A stretch of 64,000 bases of DNA from Oscillospiraceae bacterium (GCA_025757845.1 CP107211.1:496001-560000); one strand, 5' to 3'. Shown: positions 53,785 to 63,031, counted from the stretch's first letter. Numbers and translations: made by a program. Notes: generated from the letters alone by a model not told the origin.

Positions 53785-54268
53785 ATGGAGAAAACAGAGT
53801 TCCTTCCGAATGTTTAGACCGAAGAGAAAAAGGAAAACGCAGAATCTGTCCAGAGCGGCACAGCAGACCCAGATGGACAAGTTTCAGGCAGCGCAGGGAC
53901 ATGGATTTGCCGCAGAGCAGGCGAATAACCTCCATGATATCCTGACCGGTAAGGATGCAAAGATCGTGGGCGGCGATAACGCCAAGGATGGCCCCGACCG
54001 CATGGTAAATGGTGTCAACATCCAGACCAAGTATTGCCACGATGCCGCTTCTTCTGTGCAGGCGGCATTTGAGAACGGCTAGCGTCGTTATGTCAATGCC
54101 GCCCGGCAGATGAACACGACCTAGACACAGGCAGAAAACCGGCTCCATAAAATGGCAGACGATGAACGCCAGTATCAGCAGAAGATAACATCCATCCGGC
54201 AGGAACGTGCCGAGATGAAAGTGATGAAAAATGAACTTGCAGAACTTATGGGAGGTATTGAATTATGA
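53785..54268 (+). pseudogene. Decayed PD-(D/E)XK-like nuclease gene with in-frame amber codons
   Basis: An N-terminal frame (from ATG 53785) has a TAG at 53815. A second frame continues with MDKFQAAQGHGFAAEQANN, GPDRMVNGVNIQTKYCHDA, TAG at 54080, RRYVNAARQMNTT, TAG at 54122, and a helical tail that ends in ATGA overlap with the next gene. GPD...IQTK with an upstream Glu (AAEQ) resembles a PD-(D/E)XK active site, and the same layout recurs in the 519-aa protein at 59723. A frameshift plus three TAGs indicate decay. Operon coupling shows it was once part of this locus. Confidence 0.55.
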
Positions 54269-55974
54269 GTACTGAACTGAATGTGATCCCTTCTTCCGCA
54301 TTGACAGAGCAGGAGCAGGCAGACTTGAACGCCAGCATTGATTCCATCATTGCTGCCCATAAGAACGACCGGCAGGAAATCAACCGCCTTGTTTTTGAGA
54401 GCGTTTCTGCTATGACGGACAGCGAGGGCTATGAGCAGGAGCTTTCCAGTCGGAAGGGACTGCGCCGTTTTTGGGGTGCAATTACCGGCAGCAATAAGCG
54501 CTTGCAGGATAAAATCAACAGCAGCCGTGCAGCAGCACAGTTTGCTGCCCAGACTACCCTGCAGCGGTTTTCCGAGCAGAATCTGCTGACCTTTGACCTG
54601 ATTACAGCTGTCAATAACAAGCTGAATGCTTCCATGACTGCGGTGGAGGGAGAGATCAACCAGATCTATGCGGCGCTGATCCAGTTCTTTAAACAGAATC
54701 GCAGTGATATGATCCAGCTGGAAAATCGTGTAGCAAATCTGGAACAGAATGTCAATCTGCTCAACTGGCAGAATTCCATTGAGTACCAGATGCTGGATGG
54801 TGTGGAGTATGTTGATCTGGACGATGCTTCCAAAATCGTCTGCATGGTGCGTGATTTCTACGATATCACCGGCGGTGAATGGCGTACTTCCGACCTGCTT
54901 TTGCTGAAAACAGTCATGAGTACCATTGATATTTCTCCGCGTGGAAACATCCGCTACTATGATTTCATCGTCCGTGTGGCTGGGGATGAAAAGTTGCTGA
55001 CCAAACTGCTGGGCGGCAAGCACATCCAGCGTTTGCCTGAAACCTATCTGGTGCCGCTGTTGGGCATCAAGAAACTGGAACTACTGGACACCGACGAAGC
55101 CTACATTGTGGACACAGTGGAAAATTCGCTCCAGAGCGCAGGCGTTGTCGCAGACCGTCACAAGCTGGAAAATAATCTGGTGCAGAACTATGTGGCGCAG
55201 GAATCGCAGGTGAATCTCGATACCGAGGTCAACAATTATGACCTGACGATGGAAATGCTGTTCAACCTCCGCTTCGCCGAGGACTCCGGCCTGTTCTTGG
55301 AAGAAGTTGTGCCCGAAGTGCAGGAAGTGGAAACGGAAGCAAGCGGAGAACAACTTGCGAAGGAAGCAAAAGAGAAAGAGGCCCAAGCAAAGGCGGAGGA
55401 AGAAAAGAAAAAACTGGAAGAAGATTATAAAGAAGCTGCAGAACTGTTCAAAAACGCAAAGTTCAAACAGGTTTATCCGCTGCTGAAAGACCTTTCTAAT
55501 CGTGGCTGTGCCCGCGCTAACGCACTGCTATATTGGTTGTGTTACGATGAATTCAACGATAAGATGGCAGTGACATATGCAAAGAAAGGGTACGAAGCAG
55601 GGGATGCGATCGCAAGTATCCAGTATGCATTTGATTGTGAAATTGATCCGAAAAAGAAAAAAGAGATATTTGAAAAGTATAAGCCGATCCTTTGGGACCA
55701 ATCAATGGAGGGTGACATTTTTGCTACATATATGCTGGCAATCTGCTGGAAAAATAAAACGGATGAAGATGCAGATGAGGAAAAGGCGCTGCAATTGCTG
55801 CTGAAAGCAAAAGAACAGGGCTTTTATCGTGCCTATTACAGTACTGCAATTTTAAAATTCTATGGCGATGGTAGTACGCGGGTGGGAATCGACTTGATTA
55901 GAGAAACGGCAGAAAAGTTTCCAGAATACAAAAACCCGGAAAAATTTGCAAATGAGAACGACTTTACGATATAG
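54265..55974 (+). CDS. Helical protein with C-terminal Sel1-like repeats
   Basis: A 569-aa protein of unknown family. Residues 1-190 are helical and coiled-coil-like (RRFWGAITGSNKRLQDKIN, LLTFDLITAVNNKLNASM). The middle is alpha/beta. A charged Glu/Lys linker (about 350-385) leads to Sel1/TPR-like repeats (YPLLKDLSNRGCARANALLY, YAKKGYEAGDAIASIQYAF, LLLKAKEQGFYRAYYSTAI), which usually bind partner proteins. The start overlaps the preceding relic by ATGA and follows GGGAGGT. It opens the intact part of the rightward locus. Confidence 0.75.
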   Translation: MSTELNVIPSSALTEQEQADLNASIDSIIAAHKNDRQEINRLVFESVSAMTDSEGYEQELSSRKGLRRFWGAITGSNKRLQDKINSSRAAAQFAAQTTLQRFSEQNLLTFDLITAVNNKLNASMTAVEGEINQIYAALIQFFKQNRSDMIQLENRVANLEQNVNLLNWQNSIEYQMLDGVEYVDLDDASKIVCMVRDFYDITGGEWRTSDLLLLKTVMSTIDISPRGNIRYYDFIVRVAGDEKLLTKLLGGKHIQRLPETYLVPLLGIKKLELLDTDEAYIVDTVENSLQSAGVVADRHKLENNLVQNYVAQESQVNLDTEVNNYDLTMEMLFNLRFAEDSGLFLEEVVPEVQEVETEASGEQLAKEAKEKEAQAKAEEEKKKLEEDYKEAAELFKNAKFKQVYPLLKDLSNRGCARANALLYWLCYDEFNDKMAVTYAKKGYEAGDAIASIQYAFDCEIDPKKKKEIFEKYKPILWDQSMEGDIFATYMLAICWKNKTDEDADEEKALQLLLKAKEQGFYRAYYSTAILKFYGDGSTRVGIDLIRETAEKFPEYKNPEKFANENDFTI

Positions 55975-56015
55975 TCTTTGATGTCGTAAAGTGGAGCTTG
56001 AAATAAAAATCAAAA

Positions 56016-57023
56016 ATGGAAAAGGATATCTTAAAAACCACCCGCGTGTTGGAGCTTTATCAAGCCTTTCTTTCCGGTAAGCTCATCAACAAACAGGAAG
56101 CCGCAGAGCAGTACCATGTGAATGCTCGCTCCATCCAGAGAGATATTGACAGTATCCGGGATTTTCTGGCGGAACAGTGCGCCAAAGGAGGCATCGTAAG
56201 AAAAATCGAGTACGACAAAAAGGAAAACGGCTACCGTCTGGTCACGCAGGAGGTTGAGCAACTTTCCAAAGGTGAAGTTCTGGCTCTGTGCAAGATTCTG
56301 CTGGAAAGCCGAGCTTTCACCAAAGAGCAGGTTGAGAAGCAGTTGCAGATCATCCTGAACCTCTGTGTGTCCCAGAAGGAAAAGGCAGAGGTCGAATGGT
56401 TTATCAGCAATGAGCTGTTCAACTATCACGACCCGGCTCATGCAGCCATTGACCCGGACAATCTGTGGATGGCGGCGCAGGCCATCCGCAATCAGTCGGT
56501 GTTGGAAATCGAGTATCAGAAGCTGAAAGACCATCAGATCGTAAAACGGACGGTTGAGCCGGTGGGGCTGATGTTCTCAGAGTATTATTTCTACCTCATG
56601 GGTATCATCACAGACAGTTCCACCAGAGAGACTTTCCATAAAAAGAACGATCCTTATCCCACCATTTACCGGCTTGACAGGATACATTCCATCAGGGAAA
56701 CGGGCAAGAAGTTCTCTGTACCCTATAAAGACCGCTTCAAAGAGGGCGAGTACAAGAACCGGACGCAGTTCATGTTCGGCGGAGAGCCGCAGAAAATCAG
56801 TTTCAACTACTATGGGCCCTCGGTGGAAGCTGTTCTGGACAAGTTTCCCATGGCAAAAGTTGTGGACAAACAGGAGGGCGTATGCTCCATTGAAGCAGAA
56901 GTCTTTGGAACGGGCGTGAAAATGTGGCTGCTCAGTCAGGGCAGCAAAGTCAAAGTGACTGCGCCGGAAACGCTGGTGCAGGAGATGAAACAGGAAATTG
57001 AAAAGATGGACGATTGGTATTAA
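56016..57023 (+). CDS. WYL-domain transcriptional regulator
   Basis: A 335-aa regulator. An N-terminal HTH (INKQEAAEQYHVNARSIQRDIDSI) is followed by a WYL domain (VLEIEYQKLKD, EPVGLMFSEYYFYLMGIITD, YRLDRIHSIRETG) and a C-terminal WCX-like extension. WYL proteins bind nucleic acid or nucleotide ligands and often control phage-defence operons. It sits 41 bp after the first gene; a hairpin (55961-55969 with 55984-55992) covers that gap. Confidence 0.9.
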   Translation: MEKDILKTTRVLELYQAFLSGKLINKQEAAEQYHVNARSIQRDIDSIRDFLAEQCAKGGIVRKIEYDKKENGYRLVTQEVEQLSKGEVLALCKILLESRAFTKEQVEKQLQIILNLCVSQKEKAEVEWFISNELFNYHDPAHAAIDPDNLWMAAQAIRNQSVLEIEYQKLKDHQIVKRTVEPVGLMFSEYYFYLMGIITDSSTRETFHKKNDPYPTIYRLDRIHSIRETGKKFSVPYKDRFKEGEYKNRTQFMFGGEPQKISFNYYGPSVEAVLDKFPMAKVVDKQEGVCSIEAEVFGTGVKMWLLSQGSKVKVTAPETLVQEMKQEIEKMDDWY

Positions 57024-57114
57024 GGAGGCTGTCTTACGAACAAGGAGAGCGAATAAAACTAAACTGCGAAATGTACTGAAAGGAACACACTTAGAAATCA
57101 GGAGGTAAAAGAAA

Positions 57115-58017
57115 ATGGCTAAAACTATCAAGTTCAATCTGATCTGTGACAACACACCGGTACGGACTATTGAAGACCTTCAGAACAATTTCTCCATTGA
57201 GGATGTGCTGGACTATTACCGCAATGGTCTGCTCTGCCGCTGGCTGAAGGTGCGTGGCTACGAAAAAGAGCTGAAAAAGGTGGAAGAAATCCGTTCGGAA
57301 GATTCCATGGGCATCATCAAGGAGCTGATTCGGATCTTTGAGATTCCCTGCGACCCGGCAGAAGTAGAAAAGAGCATTTACATCCTGAAATATAAGGTGG
57401 AAAGCGAGAGCGAGAACGAGCAGTACAAACAGGAAAGTTATAAGGTAGAGGGCATCATTGAAGACTATCGGCAGGGATATCGGAGCCTGCTCAATACCAT
57501 TTTCGAAAACCAAAATGACGCTGCGCAGATCAAGGCGGCTATTCAGGAGATCGTAGAGAAATACAAGTGGGTGCTGCAATATGATTACCGCAGGGTTTTA
57601 ACGGAATTGATTGACCAGAAGATGCTTCTGGCTGTCATGTGCTTTCTGATGAATGAGCAGGCGCGTGAAGTTTGCTTTGCACCCGACCCGGAGAATCTGA
57701 CCTTCCCGGCAGGCTCTGACAACGATGTGCTCTATGAAGAAATTATAACAATGCTGGAACAAAAAGAAATTATGGAAACACTGGGTGACAACCTGAAATC
57801 CTTTTCTGGTGTTACGGACGGCTATTGGAAAGACCTGAAGCCGAAGGGACAGAAATACATGCTGCTCAGGATTGGAGTCGGCGACTTTGCCCGTTCTGCT
57901 GGTGTGATCGGCGGAGATCTTGGCAGTGCTCAGATCAACGGCAAATTCCCCGTTGTGGACGGCATTGACTATAAGAGCAACTCTTCCATGCGCACTATGC
58001 TTTACATGGAGGTGTAA
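57115..58017 (+). CDS. Unrecognised 300-aa protein of the AAA locus
   Basis: Family not identified. The N terminus (TIKFNLICDNTPVRTIEDLQ, NFSIEDVLDYYRNGLLCRWL, KVRGYEKELKKVEEI) looks like the small helical module found at the start of many multi-domain signalling or repeat proteins. The rest is helical, and the C terminus is Gly/Ser-rich (GVGDFARSAGVIGGDLGS). AGGAGG precedes it. It ends 2 bp before the AAA gene, so the two are coupled and probably partners. Confidence 0.7.
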   Translation: MAKTIKFNLICDNTPVRTIEDLQNNFSIEDVLDYYRNGLLCRWLKVRGYEKELKKVEEIRSEDSMGIIKELIRIFEIPCDPAEVEKSIYILKYKVESESENEQYKQESYKVEGIIEDYRQGYRSLLNTIFENQNDAAQIKAAIQEIVEKYKWVLQYDYRRVLTELIDQKMLLAVMCFLMNEQAREVCFAPDPENLTFPAGSDNDVLYEEIITMLEQKEIMETLGDNLKSFSGVTDGYWKDLKPKGQKYMLLRIGVGDFARSAGVIGGDLGSAQINGKFPVVDGIDYKSNSSMRTMLYMEV

Positions 58018-58019
58018 GG

Positions 58020-59576
58020 ATGAAACGCAGTGCAGAAAATATCCTGGCTTCCTACATTGACGCGCTGCACCCGATCATTTACATTAACCACTTTGATTTC
58101 AAGGTGATCGATGCAGCAATTGCGCACGTTGGGCAGGGTGCAAAATGTGTGGAGTTCAACAATGCGCTTGGACTTGTGGACTTTAAGACCAAAAGCCCTA
58201 TGAAGGGCTGCTCTCTGGAAGAATTTTTGAAGTTGACCATGGATGATGGGTTCGAGCAGCAGACCTTCCTTATTCTGAAGGATGTCCACCGGGAACTGGA
58301 TAATCCCAAAGTAATTGCGTACATGAAGCGCATTGCGGAAAACAACCTCTATAACGAGAATTACAGTGCTACGATTTTTATTGTCTCAGAAGTGACTGTC
58401 ATTCCGCGTGAGCTGGAAAATTACATTACGATTTTTGATATCCCGCTGCCGACCATTGATGAGATTCGGGGCATTATTCGTGCGTTCATCACAGATATGG
58501 AAATTGAGGTGGATGCTGACACCATTGACGAAATTGCCCTTTCGTTCAAGGGACTAAACGAGTTCCAGATCCGGCAGATTCTGACGTTGGCGTATCAGGA
58601 CGGTGGCTGTATCACACGAGGAGATAAGGCTCTGATCCTGAAGGAAAAGGAGCAGTTCATCAAGAAATCCGGCATGTTGGAGATCGTTAACTTCAGTGAA
58701 AGCATTGAGGACATCGGTGGTCTGGAAAATCTGAAAGACTGGCTGTACCGCAAGGCGTTTATCTTCCGGGAGCTGGACAAGGCCATCAAGTTCGGTGTGG
58801 ATGTGCCCAAAGGCATTATGATCATCGGTATGCCGGGCTGTGGTAAGAGCCTGACTGCCAAGGCGACGGCAAGTCTGTTTGAGATTCCGCTGGTGCGCCT
58901 GGACGTGGGACGGCTGCTGGGAAAGTATGTGGGTGAATCCGAAGAAAATATGCGGAACGCGCTCAAGCTTTCGGAGGCCATCAGCCCGTGTGTGCTCTGG
59001 ATCGATGAAATTGAAAAAGCCTTTGCCGGTGTCGGCGGCGAGGGCGGCGGCAACGATGTGACTACACGGTTGTTTGGTCAGTTCCTGACCTGGATGCAGG
59101 AAAAAGAGAACACGGTCTTTATTGTGGCGACCGCAAATGATATCTCCCGTCTGCCGCCGGAATTTCTGCGTAAAGGCCGCTTTGATGAGCTGTTTTTTGT
59201 GGATTTGCCCAATGGAACCGAGCGCCGGAAGATTTTGGAAATTCACTTGAAAAAGCGCAAAAAGTGGAATGAGAACATTGATTCCATTGCACTTATCAAA
59301 GAAACAGAAGGCTACAATGGCGCAGATCTGGAAGCTGTGGTCAAGGATACCATTGAACGTGCCTTCATCGAGGGCAGAACGACCATTACCACAGCCGATT
59401 TGATCCGCTCCATCAAGGACACCAAGTCCATTTCCTGCACACTGAAAGATAAGATCGCCAGCATCCAGAAAACTGTGGAGAAGATCGATATCAAGCCTGC
59501 CAGCCTGGACGACAAGAAGGAAAAAGAACCGGACCCCTCACAGGTGTATATGAAGGCTGCAAAAGCAAAAGTATAG
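58020..59576 (+). CDS. Ycf46-type AAA ATPase (frame continues past an amber codon to 59726)
   Basis: A 518-aa protein. Residues 1-200 form a degenerate AAA-like N domain, and [19 protein letters not shown] leads into the active AAA module. Walker A is GMPGCGKS (270-277), Walker B LWIDE (326-330), sensor ATAND (370-374) and arginine finger RKGRFDE (384-390). This is the Ycf46-like group near FtsH. The TAG at 59574-59576 is followed in frame by 49 more sense codons of similar Lys/Ala-rich text, and then TGA in an ATGA overlap with the next gene. The original protein was probably about 568 aa. Confidence 0.88.
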   Translation: MKRSAENILASYIDALHPIIYINHFDFKVIDAAIAHVGQGAKCVEFNNALGLVDFKTKSPMKGCSLEEFLKLTMDDGFEQQTFLILKDVHRELDNPKVIAYMKRIAENNLYNENYSATIFIVSEVTVIPRELENYITIFDIPLPTIDEIRGIIRAFITDMEIEVDADTIDEIALSFKGLNEFQIRQILTLAYQDGGCITRGDKALILKEKEQFIKKSGMLEIVNFSESIEDIGGLENLKDWLYRKAFIFRELDKAIKFGVDVPKGIMIIGMPGCGKSLTAKATASLFEIPLVRLDVGRLLGKYVGESEENMRNALKLSEAISPCVLWIDEIEKAFAGVGGEGGGNDVTTRLFGQFLTWMQEKENTVFIVATANDISRLPPEFLRKGRFDELFFVDLPNGTERRKILEIHLKKRKKWNENIDSIALIKETEGYNGADLEAVVKDTIERAFIEGRTTITTADLIRSIKDTKSISCTLKDKIASIQKTVEKIDIKPASLDDKKEKEPDPSQVYMKAAKAKV

Positions 59577-59722
59577 CCGAATCCCTTGCGGGCGTGTGCG
59601 GAGGCCGCAAAGGTAAAAGCGGAACCGGGAGTAAAAACGGCTGCGAGCGTCACAAGCGCAACTCGCGGGTTATATGCTGATATATTTGGAGTACTGATGG
59701 AAGAGCAGAAAGGAAAGCAGCA

Positions 59723-61282
59723 ATGAAAACGGTTGTGCAGCCCTATGATGAAGAAGTGGATGTGACTGTTCTGGAAGTGGATATGCCGGAGCCGGAACTG
59801 TTGGAACAGAAAACCGGTTCACCGGAGGTCACACCGGAGGACTGGGAAAAGGTCAAGCCGATCTACACGGATTTTATGCAGAGCTATACCAGCCACCCGG
59901 AACAGCCGGTGGAGCAATGGCTGGGTGGAAAGCTGCAGGAATATCTGCCGGAGGAACCTTCGGAAGAGATCCATAAGATGACGGACGAGATCGTTACCAC
60001 TCTGCACCGGAACGAAGCGATGCACCAGTCCCTGCAGGAGGCTGTTGCCAATGGCCGCAGCAAGGAGAGCTGGTTTGCCGCGCAAACCCAGAAATCGGTT
60101 TCGGCAATGTCAACGCAGGAAGCGTCGGTTTATCTGGCTGAGCTGGATAAGGCGCTGGATACAGCTAACGAGCAGCTTTACCACACCATCAACACCAAGG
60201 CCGGTGTACCCAGCCAGAACCCGAATCTGGACGGGTATATTGCGGAACAGTACCATGCACAGACTTTTAACCTGAATGCCGAAGCAACAGGAAGCGAATA
60301 TCGTGCTAAGGTGCTGGAACCGGATGGTGCTTACGGAAAAAATTCGGTGGATGTCGTCATTGTAGATGGCGAAGGCAAAATCGTCAAGCGGTATCAGTGC
60401 AAGTACGGGCAGGATTCCCACGCAACGGGGGAGATGTTTGAAAAAGGGGACTACCGTGGCCAAGGAAAACTGATCCCGGACGGACAGGAAATCGAAAAGA
60501 AAGCGTCCAATGTCATTGAAGCGCCGGATGGAACCACCAGCAAGCCTCTGAGTAAGGAAAAAGCCAAGCAGATGCAGGAAGAGGCCCAGAGCGGCAATTG
60601 GAGTGAACTGAACTGGAACGAGTATCAGGTCAAGGATCTTGCCATGGGCATCGGCAAACAGGCGGGTGCAGCAGCACTGCAAGGGGCTGTGATCGGTGCA
60701 GGTATGACTGTGGCACAGAAGGTCTGGAACGGAGAAGAAATCGACGGGCAGGAAGTGGTGGAGGCTGCTCTGACCGGCGGTGCCGACTTTGGCGTAAAGG
60801 CAGCAACGGCAGGTGCGCTGAAAGTGGCTTCAGAAAAAGAGATCCTCTCCGTGATCCCGAAGGGTACGCCCGCAGGCACTTTTGCAAATATCGCATACGT
60901 TGCGGTGGAAAATGTAAAGGTGCTGGGCAAGGTTGCCACTGGGGAACTTACCCTCCGGGAGGGTTTTGAAAAAATGCAGGAAACCACAGCGTCAACCGTG
61001 GCGGGCTTGGCCTCCATGAGCAAAGGTGCAGCGATAGGCGGCACTGTCGGTTTGGTATTCGGTCCAGTCGGTGCGGCGGTCGGTGGTTTTGTCGGAGGAA
61101 CCGTTGCCTATATGGCTGGTTCCAAAGTAGGCGAGCTTGCGGTAAAAGGAGCACGGAAGGTTTTTGAAGTCGGAAAAACCGTTGTAAAGGAAGCTACACG
61201 AGTGGTTTCAAATGCGGTGTCTTACGCGGCTGATCGTATTAGAGATTTCGCCAGTAGTGTCGCTGGACTTTTTGGGTTTTAA
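59723..61282 (+). CDS. Putative nuclease-glycine-zipper membrane protein
   Basis: A 519-aa protein that I do not recognise as a whole. Residues 1-165 are acidic and helical. Residues 170-235 look like a PD-(D/E)XK fold: IAEQYH (Glu 175), SVDVVIVDGEGK (Asp 210) and RYQCKYG (Gln 225/Lys 227). From about 305 the chain is Ala/Gly-rich, and residues 433-466 form a glycine zipper (AIGGTVGLVFGPVGAAVGG) that could insert into membranes, followed by an amphipathic tail. AAAGGA precedes the start. It is the last gene of the locus and a plausible effector. Confidence 0.7.
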   Translation: MKTVVQPYDEEVDVTVLEVDMPEPELLEQKTGSPEVTPEDWEKVKPIYTDFMQSYTSHPEQPVEQWLGGKLQEYLPEEPSEEIHKMTDEIVTTLHRNEAMHQSLQEAVANGRSKESWFAAQTQKSVSAMSTQEASVYLAELDKALDTANEQLYHTINTKAGVPSQNPNLDGYIAEQYHAQTFNLNAEATGSEYRAKVLEPDGAYGKNSVDVVIVDGEGKIVKRYQCKYGQDSHATGEMFEKGDYRGQGKLIPDGQEIEKKASNVIEAPDGTTSKPLSKEKAKQMQEEAQSGNWSELNWNEYQVKDLAMGIGKQAGAAALQGAVIGAGMTVAQKVWNGEEIDGQEVVEAALTGGADFGVKAATAGALKVASEKEILSVIPKGTPAGTFANIAYVAVENVKVLGKVATGELTLREGFEKMQETTASTVAGLASMSKGAAIGGTVGLVFGPVGAAVGGFVGGTVAYMAGSKVGELAVKGARKVFEVGKTVVKEATRVVSNAVSYAADRIRDFASSVAGLFGF

Positions 61283-61311
61283 AAGTTTTTATTGGGGTGT
61301 AGATAAAAAAT

Positions 61312-61350
61312 AAACAGTGCGGGGTGACATGATGCCACTCCGCACTGTTT
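61312..61350. terminator. Bidirectional terminator
   Basis: A 15-bp stem with one wobble pair (61312-61326 with 61336-61350), with A-rich left flank and T-rich right flank, between the convergent locus end and the resolvase operon. Confidence 0.88.
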
Positions 61351-61353
61351 TGT

Positions 61354-61488
61354 TTAGGTAAAGGATTTGAGCACTTTTTTCAGTGCTTCACGTTGCTCCG
61401 GGGAAAGACGGGCCAGAAGTTCTAAAAACTCCTGCTTTTCCTCTGGGGTGAGCAGGTTCTCCGGCTCAGAATGATTTTGGCGGTTCAT
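61354..61488 (-). CDS. Small acidic helical protein, 44 aa
   Basis: The frame reads LTPEEKQEFLELLARLSPEQ and ends KKVLKSFT. It overlaps the resolvase 3' end by 23 bp and has AAAGGAG at suitable spacing, so translation is likely coupled. Its function is unknown; it may modulate the resolvase. Confidence 0.65.
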   Translation of the reverse strand: MNRQNHSEPENLLTPEEKQEFLELLARLSPEQREALKKVLKSFT

Positions 61489-62206
61489 AAAAGATGCTTG
61501 CTCCTTTCGGCAAATCCTGTTCAGCTATCAGTTCAGCACGAATCTGACGCTTGTACTTATAATAGGTATTCCGGGCAAGACCGGTGAGCTTCATGCACTC
61601 GGCATCGTCAAGTGTACCGCCAAAGGTCTTGCAATGGGTGCGGATGATCTGCTTAGCTTCTCTGGATTTTTTCGTTTCGAAGCCAACACCCTTTTTGCGG
61701 CCAACCTGCTTGCCGTTCAGCCGGGCGGTCACAAGCCCCTCACGGGTGCGCTGGTGCAGATCGGCAACTTCTTTTTCGGACTGCTCAAAGGCCAGCTTGA
61801 TCTGCTCTTTTGCCAAGGCCATTAGATACTCGTTGATGCCTTTTAAGATGAAGTCCACATTTGTCCCTGTCATGGCAATGCTGCCGGACAGGGCTTTTTT
61901 GTAGGTCTCGGTGTCGATGTGGTGTTCTTTCAAGAATACCAGCCGGATGCCCTTATGGTAGAGGTCTTCGTACAGAGCAAAACCCTCTTCTGCATTTCTG
62001 GACATCCGGGACACCGAATCGAACACCACAGTATCCCCGGATTTCAGAATCCGATAGAGCTTCAGCCATTCCGGGCGAAAGATGGATGTGCCGGTGTAGG
62101 CTTCCTGCACGATATGGGCAGTCGGGTACTCGGCCTTGATGTTGCGGATCTGACGGTCAATGCTCTGCTTTGCCGTAGAGATTCGGCAATAGCCATAGAT
62201 GTTCAT
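61466..62206 (-). CDS. Serine recombinase of the resolvase/invertase family
   Basis: A 246-aa recombinase. The catalytic Ser lies in YGYCRISTAKQSIDRQ; DSVSRMSRNAEEG carries the conserved Arg residues. A long E helix is followed by a C-terminal HTH (CMKLTGLARNTYYKYKRQI). The start at 62206 follows AAAGGAG. It could be a resolvase, inverting enzyme or small transposase of a mobile element. Confidence 0.93.
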   Translation of the reverse strand: MNIYGYCRISTAKQSIDRQIRNIKAEYPTAHIVQEAYTGTSIFRPEWLKLYRILKSGDTVVFDSVSRMSRNAEEGFALYEDLYHKGIRLVFLKEHHIDTETYKKALSGSIAMTGTNVDFILKGINEYLMALAKEQIKLAFEQSEKEVADLHQRTREGLVTARLNGKQVGRKKGVGFETKKSREAKQIIRTHCKTFGGTLDDAECMKLTGLARNTYYKYKRQIRAELIAEQDLPKGASIFYEPPKSF

Positions 62207-62329
62207 GCGTCTCCTTTCTGGCTCAAAGATAACGAGCGACATTTTTAAGACTGTGTTTTGCACCTTGAAATGGCCTGAAAATGGCTGGTTTTAATACAAA
62301 ACAGAATATACGGTATTTTTAATACAGTT

Positions 62330-62680
62330 TTAGTGGGCATAGGCAGTCATAAAATCAGAAATGGAAGTGCACGGTTTGTGATTGGCGGTGTCCTCGCCAT
62401 CCAAAGGAGCGTAGTTCCAGTCGGTGTCCTCGTCAATATATCGCCGCCCATCATCCGGCAGTTCCAGCGGTTCCGCAAGAATAATGGTGCCCCAGTGGTT
62501 GACCATCACAAAGGGCGCGATCTCACAAGGGATGCCCCGGCACTCGTCATCATGCCGAACATCGTAGGCGTACAGACCATCCGGAATGGTATCTCTCTTG
62601 ATGCGGATGCTGGTGAACAGCGCAGGCTTTCCGCAAACCGTGATCTCTTCGTAGTGTTCGGTCATTGCATTAAAGGTCAT
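62330..62680 (-). CDS. LPD28-domain protein
   Basis: A 116-aa protein. EITVCGKPALFTSIRIKRDTIPDGLYAYDVRHDDE, read in pieces, and VMVNHWGTIILAEPLEL match the LPD28 domain, found in Firmicutes integrative elements alone or inside large polyproteins. Function unknown. AAGGAGG precedes the start. Only 12 bp separate it from the upstream DUF3846 gene. Confidence 0.8.
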   Translation of the reverse strand: MTFNAMTEHYEEITVCGKPALFTSIRIKRDTIPDGLYAYDVRHDDECRGIPCEIAPFVMVNHWGTIILAEPLELPDDGRRYIDEDTDWNYAPLDGEDTANHKPCTSISDFMTAYAH

Positions 62681-62692
62681 AATCTGTCCTCC

Positions 62693-63031
62693 TTAGATTT
62701 CAATGATAAAAGCTCTGAATTTCTCTTTGTAGAAATCCATTGTACTCTGCGGCAGGGAAGTCAGATTCCCTTCGTTGTCACATCCGGCCAGAAATCCCGG
62801 CCCGGCAAGAACATCGGCTCCATCCCACAGCGGACGATTGAGCGGCAGTCCAAGCAGCTTGCCTTCATCGTTGCAGACCAGTGTGACCTCTGAACCGGTG
62901 TCACTCAATGTGATGCATTCGATCAGCCCGCCTACAAATTTCTGCATGGCTTCAAGCGTGTTGTCCAGATCAATCTCCTTTGGCAGCTCCATTGGCAGGA
63001 GCGCAAGGACTTTGATTTTTTGTTCTTCCAT
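62693..63031 (-). CDS. DUF3846-domain protein
   Basis: A 112-aa protein. KVLALLPMELPKEIDLDNTL, MQKFVGGLIECITL and LNRPLWDGADVLAGPGFLAG match DUF3846, another small cargo family of conjugative elements. The start at 63031 is chosen from the family-like N terminus. Function unknown. Confidence 0.8.
   Translation of the reverse strand: MEEQKIKVLALLPMELPKEIDLDNTLEAMQKFVGGLIECITLSDTGSEVTLVCNDEGKLLGLPLNRPLWDGADVLAGPGFLAGCDNEGNLTSLPQSTMDFYKEKFRAFIIEI

Noticed and set aside
53785..59726. Amber codon reassigned to glutamine in the whole locus
   Set aside because: The 569-aa gene ends at a TAG with only four sense codons after it, and no suppressor tRNA is visible. Local decay or readthrough is simpler.
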